A stretch of DNA of 64,000 nt from Aliidiomarina indica (GCF_015354615.1 NZ_JACAVQ010000001.1:248001-312000); one strand, 5' to 3'. Counted from the stretch's first letter, positions 45,601 to 55,558 are shown. Made by a program: numbers and translations. The notes: generated from the letters alone by a model not told the origin.

Positions 45601-45732
45601 ATGGGGTTTGGACCAATTTTATTGCTCGTATTTATTCCCGTGGCTGTGATCGCCAGTATCGCTGCCTATTTAATTTGGTGGTTTCGGAAAGAAGAGCAGC
45701 AACGACAGGATTCGTTTAAAAAAGAGGATTAA
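45601..45732 (+). CDS. 43-residue single-pass membrane protein
   Basis: The reading frame starts MGFGPILLLVFIPVAVIAS and continues with an aromatic-ending helix (about residues 4-27, closing IWWF), then a highly charged tail rich in Lys, Glu and Gln. AAAAGGG lies eight bases before the ATG, and the gene fits neatly between the EAL gene and aidB, ending 41 bases before aidB. This supports a real small membrane protein, possibly cotranscribed with aidB. No family was recognised. Confidence 0.6.
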   Translation: MGFGPILLLVFIPVAVIASIAAYLIWWFRKEEQQRQDSFKKED

Positions 45733-45773
45733 ACCTAACCGAAAGCCCGCAGGCAGCGCGCGAGGGAGCATGC

Positions 45774-47423
45774 ATGAATAATCAATTCTACGCTGAAACC
45801 CATGAGGTGAAAAACGTACCACCGTTGCTTGAGAACTATAACTCGTTTACCTCTGATCTTGCCTTGCAAGAAGCACTCAAGCGCGAAGGGGCTGATTGGG
45901 CAACCGCTGATGTAGAGCGCTTTGGCCAACTTTGCGGCTCAGCTGAACATCTGGCTCTTGGCGCGCAAGCCAATGCGAATAAACCGACTTTAAGCACCCA
46001 TGATCGATTTGGTCACAGGGTCGATTTAATTGATTACCATCCTGCCTATCATCGCTTGATGCAAACGTCCTGTGAACACGGCCTACACAGCAGCCCTTGG
46101 TGTGATCCGAAGCCCGGCGCGCACGTGGCCCGCGCAGCGAAGTATTACCTGCATACACAGGTGGAAGCGGGGCACGGTTGCCCAGTGACCATGACGTTTG
46201 CAGCCATTCCTGCATTGCGGCATCAACCGAATTTACTGCACGACTATGGTGATAAAATCATGGCGTCAGGCTATGACCCCAGAAACATTCCAGCCCATGA
46301 AAAAAGCGCCTTAACCATTGGCATGGCAATGACCGAGAAGCAGGGCGGTTCTGATGTGCGTCAGAATACTACGCGCGCCTTCCCGATCGGACAAGGGGGG
46401 CCTGGTCAGGCGTATGAACTTCTGGGACATAAGTGGTTTGTTTCGGCACCAATGAGTGACGCGTTTTTAGTTCTCGCACAAACCGAGCATGGCTTATCCT
46501 GCTTTTTTGTACCGCGCTGGCGTCCCGATGGCAGTAAGAACCCAATGCAAATTCAGCAACTGAAAAATAAGATGGGGAATGTGTCGAACGCCTCAAGCGA
46601 AGTTGAGTTGCGCGGCGCGCATGGCTATATGGTCGGCGAAGAAGGCCGTGGTGTCCGCACCATTATTGAGATGGTCGCTGCCACCCGATATGACTGTCTG
46701 ATTGGTTCATCGGCTGGAATGCGGCAGGCAACCGTGCAAGCGATTCATCATTGCGATCATCGCGCCGCTTTTGGGGCGACACTCACGCAGCAGCCGCTGA
46801 TGCAGAACTTGCTTGCTGATTTGGCGCTTGAGAGTGAAGCAGCAATGGTTTTCATGATGCGCATGGCCCGGGCAATGGACCACCACGACGATGAACAAGA
46901 ACGCCTGCTAGCGCGTATCGCCACCCCTATTGGCAAATACTGGATATGTAAACGTGCCCCTCAGCATGCCTATGAAGCCATGGAAATCATTGGCGGTACC
47001 GGTGTCATGGAAACCCATATCATGGCGCGTCTGTATCGAGAAGCACCGATTAATGCCATTTGGGAAGGTAGTGGTAACGTTCAGTGCCTTGATATTTTAC
47101 GGGCGATTGATAAAGAGCCAGCGGTGCTTGAGGCCTATTTCTCTGAAGTGGCACACGCGAAAGGCCAAAATACCCACCTTGACCGCCTCGTGGGCGAATT
47201 AAAAGCCGCCTTCGCTGATGCCGATGCCTTACCTTACCGTGCACGACAACTTGCGGATCGCATGGCGCTTGCGTTGCAAGCAAGCTTACTGATTCAACAT
47301 GCACCGAATGCGGTGGCGGATGCATTTTGTGAAAGTCGCCTTAGTAGACAGGTATGGAATTATGGCGGCATGCCACGCGGTGTCGCCTGTGTTGATGTCA
47401 TTAATCGTGGCCGTGCTGAATAA
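45774..47423 (+). CDS. aidB: AidB-like acyl-CoA dehydrogenase family protein
   Basis: The 549-residue protein follows E. coli AidB over its length: MTFAAIPALR, GMAMTEKQGGSDVRQNTT, LLGHKWFVSAPMSDA, NASSEVELRGA, EIIGGTGVMET and INAIWEGSGNVQCLDILR. AidB is a flavoprotein of the Ada alkylation response that binds DNA and is thought to limit alkylation damage; its isovaleryl-CoA dehydrogenase activity is weak. No ada or alk genes are nearby. The start at 45774 is preceded by GAGGGAG. Confidence 0.9.
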   Translation: MNNQFYAETHEVKNVPPLLENYNSFTSDLALQEALKREGADWATADVERFGQLCGSAEHLALGAQANANKPTLSTHDRFGHRVDLIDYHPAYHRLMQTSCEHGLHSSPWCDPKPGAHVARAAKYYLHTQVEAGHGCPVTMTFAAIPALRHQPNLLHDYGDKIMASGYDPRNIPAHEKSALTIGMAMTEKQGGSDVRQNTTRAFPIGQGGPGQAYELLGHKWFVSAPMSDAFLVLAQTEHGLSCFFVPRWRPDGSKNPMQIQQLKNKMGNVSNASSEVELRGAHGYMVGEEGRGVRTIIEMVAATRYDCLIGSSAGMRQATVQAIHHCDHRAAFGATLTQQPLMQNLLADLALESEAAMVFMMRMARAMDHHDDEQERLLARIATPIGKYWICKRAPQHAYEAMEIIGGTGVMETHIMARLYREAPINAIWEGSGNVQCLDILRAIDKEPAVLEAYFSEVAHAKGQNTHLDRLVGELKAAFADADALPYRARQLADRMALALQASLLIQHAPNAVADAFCESRLSRQVWNYGGMPRGVACVDVINRGRAE

Positions 47424-47507
47424 CCCCCTGCGCTGTCTAAAAAATCAAATTGCAGAATGGTAAATTGCGACTAAAATGGCGATATAATAATTATATGAGC
47501 CACGCCC

Positions 47508-48467
47508 ATGACTGCTGCTAGCCCTTCTGAACCGACCGAACCACGTGCGGCTTCTGCGCCATTAGAATCAACTGGAGAATGTGCCAACTGCGGTGCCCAA
47601 TTAAAAGGGCCGTTTTGTCACGAATGTGGTCAAGAAAATAAGAATTATATCCGTAACGTATTTCGATTAATCACCGAATTGTTCGGTGAAATGGGAAATT
47701 GGGATGGACGCTTCTGGCGCACCCTGATTCCATTATTCACACGACCGGCGTTCCTCTCCAATCAATATGTTAAGGGCAAGCGCATTCCCTATGTGCCGCC
47801 ATTGCGGCTCTATATATTTATATCCCTCATCGCTTTTATCTTATTTGCGAGTTTGGGTAAGACTGTGCAACAAATAGACGCGGAACGTGTGAATGGCAAC
47901 AATCAAACCGCGCTCAGTGTTGACGGAGAAGAACAGCCTGCTATTGGGCTTTCTGAACTCTCGTTTGAAGATAGTCAGCTTAATCTCGGTTTTTTGAGTG
48001 AAGCCGACAACGCTGCCTTAAATGAGCGGTTTAAGTTTTTACTGCAGCACCCGCGTGTCTTTGTGGATCGGTTCTTCTCGCTCGCCCCACAGCTTATGCT
48101 CGTGATGCTGCCCATATTCGCTCTGTTACTGAAATTGTTGTACGCGTTTAGCGGCCGCTATTACGTAGAACATTTGGTTTTGGCCTTACATACCCATGCG
48201 TTTCTATTGCTCACTCTGATGTTCATTATGGGTCTGAAAAGCTTTATGGGCTTAGCATTACCTGCTTGGTTGGCAGTGATTTCGGGTTGGCTTTATGTGC
48301 TACTTTGGTGGTGGATTCCAGTGTATTTGGTGTGTACACAAAAGCGCTTTTATCGGCAAAGTTGGCCGTTGACGTTTTTTAAATTTTCAGTGACTAGCCT
48401 CGTATACTTCATTGTGCTTTTACTTATGCTATTGGCAACGATTATTCTATCGGTACTACGGGCGTAA
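47508..48467 (+). CDS. DUF3667-like membrane protein with N-terminal zinc ribbon
   Basis: This 319-residue protein begins with a low-complexity Ser/Pro/Glu stretch, followed by a zinc-ribbon CANCGAQLKGPFCHECGQ (about residues 25-42). A cytoplasmic-looking segment (NWDGRFWRTLIPLFTRP) and about five membrane helices follow. The combination matches DUF3667, of unknown function. A large loop (about 115-185) lies between the first and second helices. It is separated by 84 bases from aidB and 92 from the AbgT gene. Confidence 0.75.
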   Translation: MTAASPSEPTEPRAASAPLESTGECANCGAQLKGPFCHECGQENKNYIRNVFRLITELFGEMGNWDGRFWRTLIPLFTRPAFLSNQYVKGKRIPYVPPLRLYIFISLIAFILFASLGKTVQQIDAERVNGNNQTALSVDGEEQPAIGLSELSFEDSQLNLGFLSEADNAALNERFKFLLQHPRVFVDRFFSLAPQLMLVMLPIFALLLKLLYAFSGRYYVEHLVLALHTHAFLLLTLMFIMGLKSFMGLALPAWLAVISGWLYVLLWWWIPVYLVCTQKRFYRQSWPLTFFKFSVTSLVYFIVLLLMLLATIILSVLRA

Positions 48468-48559
48468 TTTGCCGCGTTTCTATGGTAATCGGCATGACTT
48501 CATCGGCAAGTTGCTTTAGGATTCAGCTCATACCATAAAAATTAGAATAGGAACTGGCT

Positions 48560-50110
48560 GTGTCGACTCCCTCCTCAGACTCCCCAAAGGGCTTTATTGC
48601 TTTTGTAGAACGTGTTGGTCGGCGTATTCCCGATCCGGTTATTTTGTTTATTTGGTTTCTTGTTGGTACTTTGCTGCTGACAGCGCTGATTGGCGGACTC
48701 ACCTTTGAAACCTACGGCGCAGGCGGCGATCCGGTGCGTCATGAGATCCGTAATATGCTCTCAAGTGAGCATGTGGTCTGGCTATTCGACAATGCATTGT
48801 TAGCCAACTGGCTCGGCTTTGGCGGTGGCGTACTTGGTGTGATCTTGATCGTCATGCTCGGTGTGGGGGTGGCGGAAAACTCCGGCCTTTTCGCCGCAAT
48901 ATTAAAGAAGGTGAGTCGCGGTATTCCGGTGCGTTGGTTACCTTTATTACTCGTTTTCTTGGGTATAATGTCATCTATTGCCACCGACGCCGGTTATCTC
49001 ATTTTGATTCCGTTGGCGGGGCTATTGTACGCAGGAATAGGCAAAAACCCACTGATTGGCATGGCGGCCGCCTTTGCTGGCGTATCCGCTGGCTTTAGCG
49101 CCAACTTAATTCCAGCCACGCCCATTGATGTGATTATTGGTGTAAACGCGCAAGTATTCGCCGAAGCTCAGGGTATTCCGTTTGTCAATGCAGCAGGGGA
49201 GGCATTAACCCCTGCCACCATGCATTACTACTTTATCTTTGTGTCGACATTTGTGCTCGCGGCTGTGGGTGCATGGGTGACGCTGAAGTTTGTCGGTCCG
49301 CGCCTAGAGCAAAAAGAGTATAGCGTTCCAGAGGAACTAAAAATCTCAGATTTTGATGTAACCGACGCGGAGCAAAAAGGTTTGCGTTGGGCGGGCATTG
49401 CCTTGGTGCTCTCACTATTGGCCGTATGGGGTCTGGCAGTGGGGCCTCTGGCTCCTTATGAGAATGAAGCAGGGGCTGAAGTGACCCCGTTTTTGAACAA
49501 CATCATTTTACTGATCACCTTTGTGTTTACCGCCATCGGGGTGGCGTTTGGGGTTGCTAGCGGGAAATTCCGTTCCATGCTTGATGTGGTGAAAGCCATG
49601 GTGAAGCAAATGGATACCATGGGCTATATTTTGGTACTCACGTTCTTTTGTTACAACTTTTTAGGCGTTTTGAGCTACAGCGGTTTGGGCGCGTATATTA
49701 CCTTTCTCGGAGCAAACCTACTCACCGGTATGGGCTTGCAAAGCTTCCCAGTTTTGCTGTTGATTGGCTTTGTATTTGTTACGGCGCTGATTAATTTATT
49801 TGTCGGAGGACTTACTTCCAAATGGATGTTGCTGGGTCCCATTTTTATTCCCATGCTGTATATGGTGAACCCCGCCATGACACCCGACTTGGTGGCTGCT
49901 GCGTTCCGCGTGGCGGACTCAGCCACGAATATTATTACGCCGATGATGAGCTACGCAGGTATTATTTTGGCGTTTATGCGCAAGTACAATAAAGACCTGA
50001 GCTTTGGCGAAATGATTGCGATGATGTTGCCCTATTCATTAGCGTTTATGGGCGTTTGGATTTTGTTATTAGTCGGATTTTTCACCCTAGGTATCCCGCT
50101 GGGCTTCTAA
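48560..50110 (+). CDS. AbgT family transporter
   Basis: Inner-membrane transporter of the AbgT family (516 residues, GTG start), which includes E. coli AbgT (p-aminobenzoyl-glutamate uptake) and MtrF/YdaH antimetabolite exporters. About eleven to twelve helices and two re-entrant hairpins are suggested. Conserved landmarks are PDPVILFIWF near residue 25, SSIATDAGYLILIPL, SAGFSANLIPATPID, SKWMLLGPIFIPML and RVADSATNIITPMMSY. The substrate direction cannot be determined from sequence. Confidence 0.92.
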   Translation: MSTPSSDSPKGFIAFVERVGRRIPDPVILFIWFLVGTLLLTALIGGLTFETYGAGGDPVRHEIRNMLSSEHVVWLFDNALLANWLGFGGGVLGVILIVMLGVGVAENSGLFAAILKKVSRGIPVRWLPLLLVFLGIMSSIATDAGYLILIPLAGLLYAGIGKNPLIGMAAAFAGVSAGFSANLIPATPIDVIIGVNAQVFAEAQGIPFVNAAGEALTPATMHYYFIFVSTFVLAAVGAWVTLKFVGPRLEQKEYSVPEELKISDFDVTDAEQKGLRWAGIALVLSLLAVWGLAVGPLAPYENEAGAEVTPFLNNIILLITFVFTAIGVAFGVASGKFRSMLDVVKAMVKQMDTMGYILVLTFFCYNFLGVLSYSGLGAYITFLGANLLTGMGLQSFPVLLLIGFVFVTALINLFVGGLTSKWMLLGPIFIPMLYMVNPAMTPDLVAAAFRVADSATNIITPMMSYAGIILAFMRKYNKDLSFGEMIAMMLPYSLAFMGVWILLLVGFFTLGIPLGF

Positions 50111-50164
50111 ATAATCCTAGCTTTTGTTACTTTATAACAGTAGTGTTGTTTAGAGTAGCAAACC

Positions 50165-50929
50165 ATGGATTTAAAGATATCAGGACTATTTAAATATATT
50201 GAACACCTCCACGGAAACCGGTCGTGGGGGAGTTTTTTAGACGCGGGCACCGGGGTGAAAAGTATGCAATGGTTGAGCACACTTAACACTGAGCGCTGGA
50301 CCGCTGTTACTGCATCCCCCGGCATGGCAGAAAACGCGAAACAAGCCTATCCAAAGCCACTGCGTGCAAACGATCGCATCGTTGTCGGTAATTGGGTTGA
50401 CCCGAAACTATTGGCTGGGGAAACTTTCGATACAGTACTCGTGGATTACTTTATCGGCGCCATCGATGGCTTTGCCCCATATTGGCAAGATCTGGCCTTT
50501 GAACGATTGCGGCCACATGTGACAGGGCGCATGTATATCACCGCCGTGGAACCCTATGTGCCCGTCGTGGAAAAGGATGAGTGTGGTCGCTATATTGGCG
50601 ATGTTGGACGTTTTCGCGATGCCATGCTGTTACTCGTCGGCCATCGTCCCTATCGAGAGTATCCGAGCGATTGGATGGCACGCGCCCTCAAGCGGGCTGG
50701 GTTTAATCCTGTTGAAGGTCGCCGTTTTCCGATCCGCTATGGTGAGCGTTTTATTCACAGCCAGCTTGGTATGTGCCGAGATCGGCTACACCTAGTTCAA
50801 GATGAGCGTCTGCGGGCAGGGTTATTGTCGCAGATTGAGGCTTTAGAGGCGCAGGGCAGAGCGCTTCTGGAAAGGCACAATAGTATTCCTTACGGTTTTG
50901 ATTATGTGATCGCCGCGGAACCGGTGTAA
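50165..50929 (+). CDS. Class I SAM-dependent methyltransferase-like protein
   Basis: This 254-residue protein has a Rossmann SAM-binding motif FLDAGTGVKSMQW (about residue 24), then acidic strand ends and DTVLVDYFIGAIDGF, compatible with a methyltransferase or spermidine synthase-like fold. The substrate is unknown. The second half has DVGRFRDAMLLL, RPYREYP and RIPIRYG-type FPIRYGERFIHSQLG segments. It is a singleton between the AbgT transporter and trxC. Confidence 0.65.
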   Translation: MDLKISGLFKYIEHLHGNRSWGSFLDAGTGVKSMQWLSTLNTERWTAVTASPGMAENAKQAYPKPLRANDRIVVGNWVDPKLLAGETFDTVLVDYFIGAIDGFAPYWQDLAFERLRPHVTGRMYITAVEPYVPVVEKDECGRYIGDVGRFRDAMLLLVGHRPYREYPSDWMARALKRAGFNPVEGRRFPIRYGERFIHSQLGMCRDRLHLVQDERLRAGLLSQIEALEAQGRALLERHNSIPYGFDYVIAAEPV

Positions 50930-50992
50930 CTTGAAATTATCGAAGGCAGGCCTCATCTTCAGAGTATCTGAAGTAAATTCTGTGAGATGTTG

Positions 50993-51430
50993 ATGATCAT
51001 TACCTGCCCACACTGTGATACTAAAAACCGCGTCCCCGATGATCGCATCGACCAACACCCTCATTGTGGAAGCTGCGATAAGCCGCTCATCACCGGTGTG
51101 CCGGTTGACTTGCACTTAAATAATTACCAACGGCATATGAGCGCCGACTTTCCAGTGGTGGTGGATTTTTGGGCGCCATGGTGCGGTCCATGTAAGCAGT
51201 TTTCACCGATTTTCGAGAAGGTGGCAGCGCCGTTCGCGGAAAAAGCGCGCTTTGCGAAAATTAATACCCAGAACGAGACCACACTCGGTCAGCGCTACAA
51301 CGTACGCAGCATTCCTACCACCATTGTGTTCTATCGCGAACAGGAAATTGCTCGCACTGCCGGCGCCATGCCGCCGCAACGTTTGCATCAGTGGCTGGAT
51401 GAGGTACTGGCACAAATTGAATCTGAATAA
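50993..51430 (+). CDS. trxC: Thioredoxin 2 (TrxC)
   Basis: TrxC is a zinc-containing cytosolic thioredoxin. The N-terminal zinc ribbon uses CPHC (Cys5, Cys8) and CGSC (Cys25, Cys28), and the thioredoxin domain has FWAPWCGPCKQF with Cys64 and Cys67 and the cis-Pro segment IPTTIVF. Length 145 residues (E. coli 139). The ATG at 50993 fits GAG six bases upstream better than one two codons earlier. It converges with the LysR gene, 12 bases apart. Confidence 0.94.
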   Translation: MIITCPHCDTKNRVPDDRIDQHPHCGSCDKPLITGVPVDLHLNNYQRHMSADFPVVVDFWAPWCGPCKQFSPIFEKVAAPFAEKARFAKINTQNETTLGQRYNVRSIPTTIVFYREQEIARTAGAMPPQRLHQWLDEVLAQIESE

Positions 51431-51442
51431 AGGATTGCAGAG

Positions 51443-52324
51443 CTAACGTTCGACGTTGAGTTGCGCCTTAAGAAAATCGACCAAATGGCGCACCTTCGCA
51501 GACAGGTGACGGTTTTGCGGATAAACCGCCCAAATTCCTTCGTTGGGTAGTTGAAACTCCGGCATAACCGCAATCAAAGTGCCTGCATCGAGTGCAGTGT
51601 CGACGTAGTAATCAGGTAATTGCACTATTCCCATTCCATTTAACGCAGCCTGCAATAGGAAAGGACCGCTGTTGCAGTGAATTCGCCCTTGCGGCCGAAA
51701 TTGCTGCAGGCCACGCTCAGGGCAATGGAATCGCCAGTGCTCTAAACTGCCTTGCAAACATTGATGCTGGGCTAAATCTGCTATGGTTTTCGGGATGCCA
51801 TTCGCGGCGAAATAGCGTGGTGAGCCTACAATGTATTGATTGCGAGTGCCAAGCCGCCGTGCAATTAATGATGAACTTTCCAAGGTGCCCAAGCGTATGG
51901 CTACATCATACCCGCCCTGAATTAAATCGAGTTTGGCGTTGGTGAGATGTATATCTAACGCCACCTCTGGGTAACGATTTAAAAACTCTGTGAGTATGGG
52001 AGCGAGCTTATTTTCCCCAAAATACACAGGCGCCGTCATTCTTAATACCCCGCGCGGCGTTTGCTTTAGAGAAGAGAGGGCCTGATTCGCTTGTTCAAGA
52101 CTGTCTACTAAATGACGGCAGTGGGCTAAATACACATGACCTTCTTCGGTTAGACTGACTTTGCGCGTACTTCGATAAAGCAATTTTAAGCCGAGCCGCG
52201 CTTCAAGTTCTGCGATGTTGCGTGATACCTGAGCAACGGATATGTGCAGATGCTGCGCGGCCTGAGTAAAGCTATTGTGCTCAGCCACAGCGACAAATTC
52301 TGAAATACCTTGCCAATGCTTCAT
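51443..52324 (-). CDS. LysR family transcriptional regulator divergent from frmA
   Basis: This 293-residue LysR protein has an N-terminal winged helix-turn-helix (about 6-62, FVAVAEHNSFTQAAQHLHIS with RNIAELEARLGLKLLYRSTRK) and a periplasmic-binding-protein-like effector domain. It is divergent from the formaldehyde genes across 131 bases, the usual arrangement of a LysR activator with its target, so it probably controls frmA-fghA in place of FrmR. The inducing ligand is unknown. Confidence 0.9.
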   Translation of the reverse strand: MKHWQGISEFVAVAEHNSFTQAAQHLHISVAQVSRNIAELEARLGLKLLYRSTRKVSLTEEGHVYLAHCRHLVDSLEQANQALSSLKQTPRGVLRMTAPVYFGENKLAPILTEFLNRYPEVALDIHLTNAKLDLIQGGYDVAIRLGTLESSSLIARRLGTRNQYIVGSPRYFAANGIPKTIADLAQHQCLQGSLEHWRFHCPERGLQQFRPQGRIHCNSGPFLLQAALNGMGIVQLPDYYVDTALDAGTLIAVMPEFQLPNEGIWAVYPQNRHLSAKVRHLVDFLKAQLNVER

Positions 52325-52383
52325 CCTGTACGACCTATTATTGCAAAAATGAAAAGGTGAATTTTATATTGGCTGATTAATAA

Positions 52384-53574
<1,191 letters not shown>

Positions 53575-53588
53575 CGAGGAGGGTTGTT

Positions 53589-54434
53589 ATGGAGATGGAG
53601 CTAAAAGACGAAAAGAAAGTATTTGGTGGTCGCCAACTGCGCTTTGAGCACGAATCCGATGTGCTCAATTGCACCATGCAGTTTTCCGTGTTCTTACCTC
53701 CGCAAGCCGAGCAGGGCGATGTCCCCACAGTGTATTGGCTATCGGGACTCACCTGTACCGATGAAAACTTCTCCAGCAAAGCAGGCGCTCAACGGGTGGC
53801 AGCTGAGCTGGGGTTGGCACTGGTTATCCCTGATACCAGCCCGCGCGGTGAAGAAGTACCTGATGATGCCGATGGCGCCTATGACTTTGGTAAGGGTGCA
53901 GGCTTTTACGTGAATGCCACTGAAGAACCATGGCGCACCCATTATCAAATGTATGACTATATCGTGAAAGAGCTACCGGATCTGGTGGAGGCGAATTTAC
54001 CTCTCACCGACGAGCGCGCGATTTCTGGTCACTCGATGGGTGGACATGGCGCACTGGTCATTGGGCTACGAAATGCGCAGCGCTACGCATCGATTTCGGC
54101 ATTTTCACCGATCGTACATCCAAGCCAAGTGCCTTGGGGTAAAAAAGCGTTCACCGGCTATTTGGGAACTGATGAAAACACCTGGCGCAATTACGATGCG
54201 ACCTGTTTGCTCGAAGAGCTTGCAGGTCAGGATCTGCCCCCGATACTCATTGATCAGGGAGATGCAGATCAGTTTCTCGACGAGCATTTGCGCACCGATT
54301 ATTTCCGTACCGCAAACAAAGACGCCGGCGCAGGAGCACAAATTCGTATGCAACCAGGTTATGACCACAGCTACTATTTCATCGCCACCTTTATTGAAGA
54401 GCACTTGCGCTTTCATGCGAGTAACTTGCGGTAA
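53589..54434 (+). CDS. fghA: S-formylglutathione hydrolase
   Basis: FghA hydrolyses S-formylglutathione to formate and glutathione. It is a 281-residue alpha/beta-hydrolase with nucleophile GHSMGGHG (Ser149), an oxyanion region LSGLTCTDENF, a catalytic Asp in QGDADQFL and His in GYDHSYYF. The GAGGAG ribosome-binding site precedes the ATG by eight bases. With frmA it forms a two-gene operon ending at a terminator. Confidence 0.95.
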   Translation: MEMELKDEKKVFGGRQLRFEHESDVLNCTMQFSVFLPPQAEQGDVPTVYWLSGLTCTDENFSSKAGAQRVAAELGLALVIPDTSPRGEEVPDDADGAYDFGKGAGFYVNATEEPWRTHYQMYDYIVKELPDLVEANLPLTDERAISGHSMGGHGALVIGLRNAQRYASISAFSPIVHPSQVPWGKKAFTGYLGTDENTWRNYDATCLLEELAGQDLPPILIDQGDADQFLDEHLRTDYFRTANKDAGAGAQIRMQPGYDHSYYFIATFIEEHLRFHASNLR

Positions 54435-54457
54435 TCAACCCACTGCGTTGGACTAAG

Positions 54458-54483
54458 AGCATGAATACCATTCATGCTTTTTG
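54458..54483 (+). terminator. Terminator after fghA
   Basis: AGCATGAAT/ATTCATGCT (54458-54466, 54470-54478), with a three-base loop, is followed by a T-run. It ends the frmA-fghA operon. Confidence 0.8.
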
Positions 54484-54490
54484 CGTATAT

Positions 54491-54512
54491 ACATGAATGT
54501 GATTCATGTTTT
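54491..54512 (+). terminator. Second, similar hairpin in tandem
   Basis: ACATGAAT/ATTCATGT (54491-54498, 54502-54509) has the same stem core and loop size as the terminator just upstream and ends in TTTTGG. It looks like a duplicated or back-up terminator. Confidence 0.5.
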
Positions 54513-54539
54513 GGGGCCAAGGCACTGGCTTGGCCCGAA

Positions 54540-54863
54540 CCCAAAGGCGGCATCGCGAACCTAAGTTAGAGAAAAACGAACGCACTTATCTCAACGCAGA
54601 TACCGAACAACCCCTTCAAGGCTTGCGCATTCTCGATGTCGGTTGCGGTGCAGGCCTTATTTGTAAATCCCAAGGAAATGGTTGCATGGGTAGCGGCCCA
54701 CGAACTGCAACTGGTTCGCCAAGCAGGGTTGGGTTATAACCCCTTTAGCAAGACATGGCGAATAAAGGCGAAAACTGATGTGAATTACATGCAGTTTTTT
54801 GCCCAATCCAGTGAATCGTGCAAAAACTCAACGATTAAGCAGCGGCAGAAGGCAGGGCACTGA
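54540..54863 (+). pseudogene. ubiG: Internally deleted remnant of ubiG (3-demethylubiquinone methyltransferase)
   Basis: In one frame (to about 54657) the translation ends LQGLRILDVGCGAGL, the SAM-binding motif of a UbiG-like methyltransferase. From 54660, in the next frame, it reads FVNPKEMVAWVAAHEL, then GLGYNPFSKTW and DVNYMQFF, which match the last ~50 residues of UbiG (in E. coli FIKPAELLGW, GLHYNPITNTF, DVNYML). The ~120 residues between are missing and the halves are out of frame, so the gene is dead. The region upstream of 54540 is not recognisable as UbiG. A working ubiG is presumably elsewhere, since the enzyme is needed for ubiquinone. Confidence 0.75.
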
Positions 54864-54871
54864 AAAAACAC

Positions 54872-54900
54872 TTGCGCCAGAGCAGGGGAATTACTAATAT
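54872..54900 (+). promoter_or_regulatory. Promoter of tRNA-Val
   Basis: TTGCGC (54872-54877), a 17-base spacer and TAATAT (54895-54900) lie 36 bases before the mature tRNA, followed by a GC-rich discriminator as in stable RNA promoters. It starts nine bases after the end of the ubiG remnant. Confidence 0.7.
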
Positions 54901-54935
54901 AGCGCCCGTTCGCGCAAGCGAGCAAAACAAGATGT

Positions 54936-55012
54936 GCGTCCGTAGCTCAGTTGGTTAGAGCACCACCTTGACATGGTGGGGGTCGGTAGTTCGAGTCTAC
55001 TCGGACGCACCA
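54936..55012 (+). tRNA. tRNA-Val (anticodon GAC)
   Basis: All four arms fold: acceptor GCGTCCG/CGGACGC, D arm GCTC/GAGC, anticodon stem CCACC/GGTGG with loop TTGACAT, and a T arm with TTCGAGT. The anticodon GAC (54970-54972) reads GUC/GUU valine codons. The discriminator A and an encoded CCA (55010-55012) end the 77-base gene. Confidence 0.97.
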
Positions 55013-55024
55013 CGAATTCAAAAG

Positions 55025-55058
55025 AAACCCGCAATGTGCAAACGCTGCGGGTTTTTTC
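55025..55058 (+). terminator. Terminator of tRNA-Val
   Basis: AAACCCGCA pairs with TGCGGGTTT around a 12-base loop and is followed by a run of T. It starts 13 bases after the tRNA. Confidence 0.85.
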
Positions 55059-55133
55059 GTATGCGTAGCGCGATGCCCTGATTTATTAAACAATAGATAC
55101 CTATGAACCCGGTAAAAGAATACGCAATATCAT

Positions 55134-55191
55134 CTTGCCTAATCTCATGGTTCTCACTATCTTCAGCTTTAAAGAAAAATGATTAGGCAAG
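55134..55191. repeat. 11-bp inverted repeat in the region after the tRNA
   Basis: CTTGCCTAATC (55134-55144) and GATTAGGCAAG (55181-55191) are perfect inverted complements separated by 36 bases. They lie in a 267-base gap between the tRNA and the next gene which otherwise holds only the tRNA terminator. The function is unknown: an RNA stem-loop, a regulatory site, or the relic of a mobile element end. Confidence 0.5.
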
Positions 55192-55279
55192 TGCGCCGTT
55201 CTAAATGAGCACGCACAATTCGCATCGCGCGAATGCAGGGAGCAAAGTATCGCAACGATGAACCAAGGAAGGATGAATT

Positions 55280-55558
55280 ATGAAAAGTGAGGGAACTGGG
55301 AAAATCGCCCTTGAGCACCGCCAGACCTTTATAGGAGAGGGAGTCAGGCTAGAAATTGTTGTAACTGAACTCAGAAAGGATGAATGGTCGCTTTCCGTTG
55401 TGAACGAGATTGGCATTGCATCTAACTGGAATGAGTTTTTTGAATCGAAGGATCGTGCAGTTGAAGCTGCTCTAGATGCGATTCGCGAAGAGGGAGTTAA
55501 GGAGTTTTTGAATATTGAAGGCTTTGAGTACTTGCAGGATGATCACCACGACGTATAA
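55280..55558 (+). CDS. Hypothetical protein, 92 residues
   Basis: A strong AAGGAAGG ribosome-binding site precedes the ATG by seven bases, which supports a real gene. The product is soluble and acidic, with alternating beta-strand and helix character (LEIVVTELRKDEWSLSVV, then a helix DRAVEAALDAIREEGVKEFL). I do not recognise a family. It lies alone after the tRNA-Val and its stop codon is the first base group of an attC-like palindrome. Confidence 0.6.
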   Translation: MKSEGTGKIALEHRQTFIGEGVRLEIVVTELRKDEWSLSVVNEIGIASNWNEFFESKDRAVEAALDAIREEGVKEFLNIEGFEYLQDDHHDV

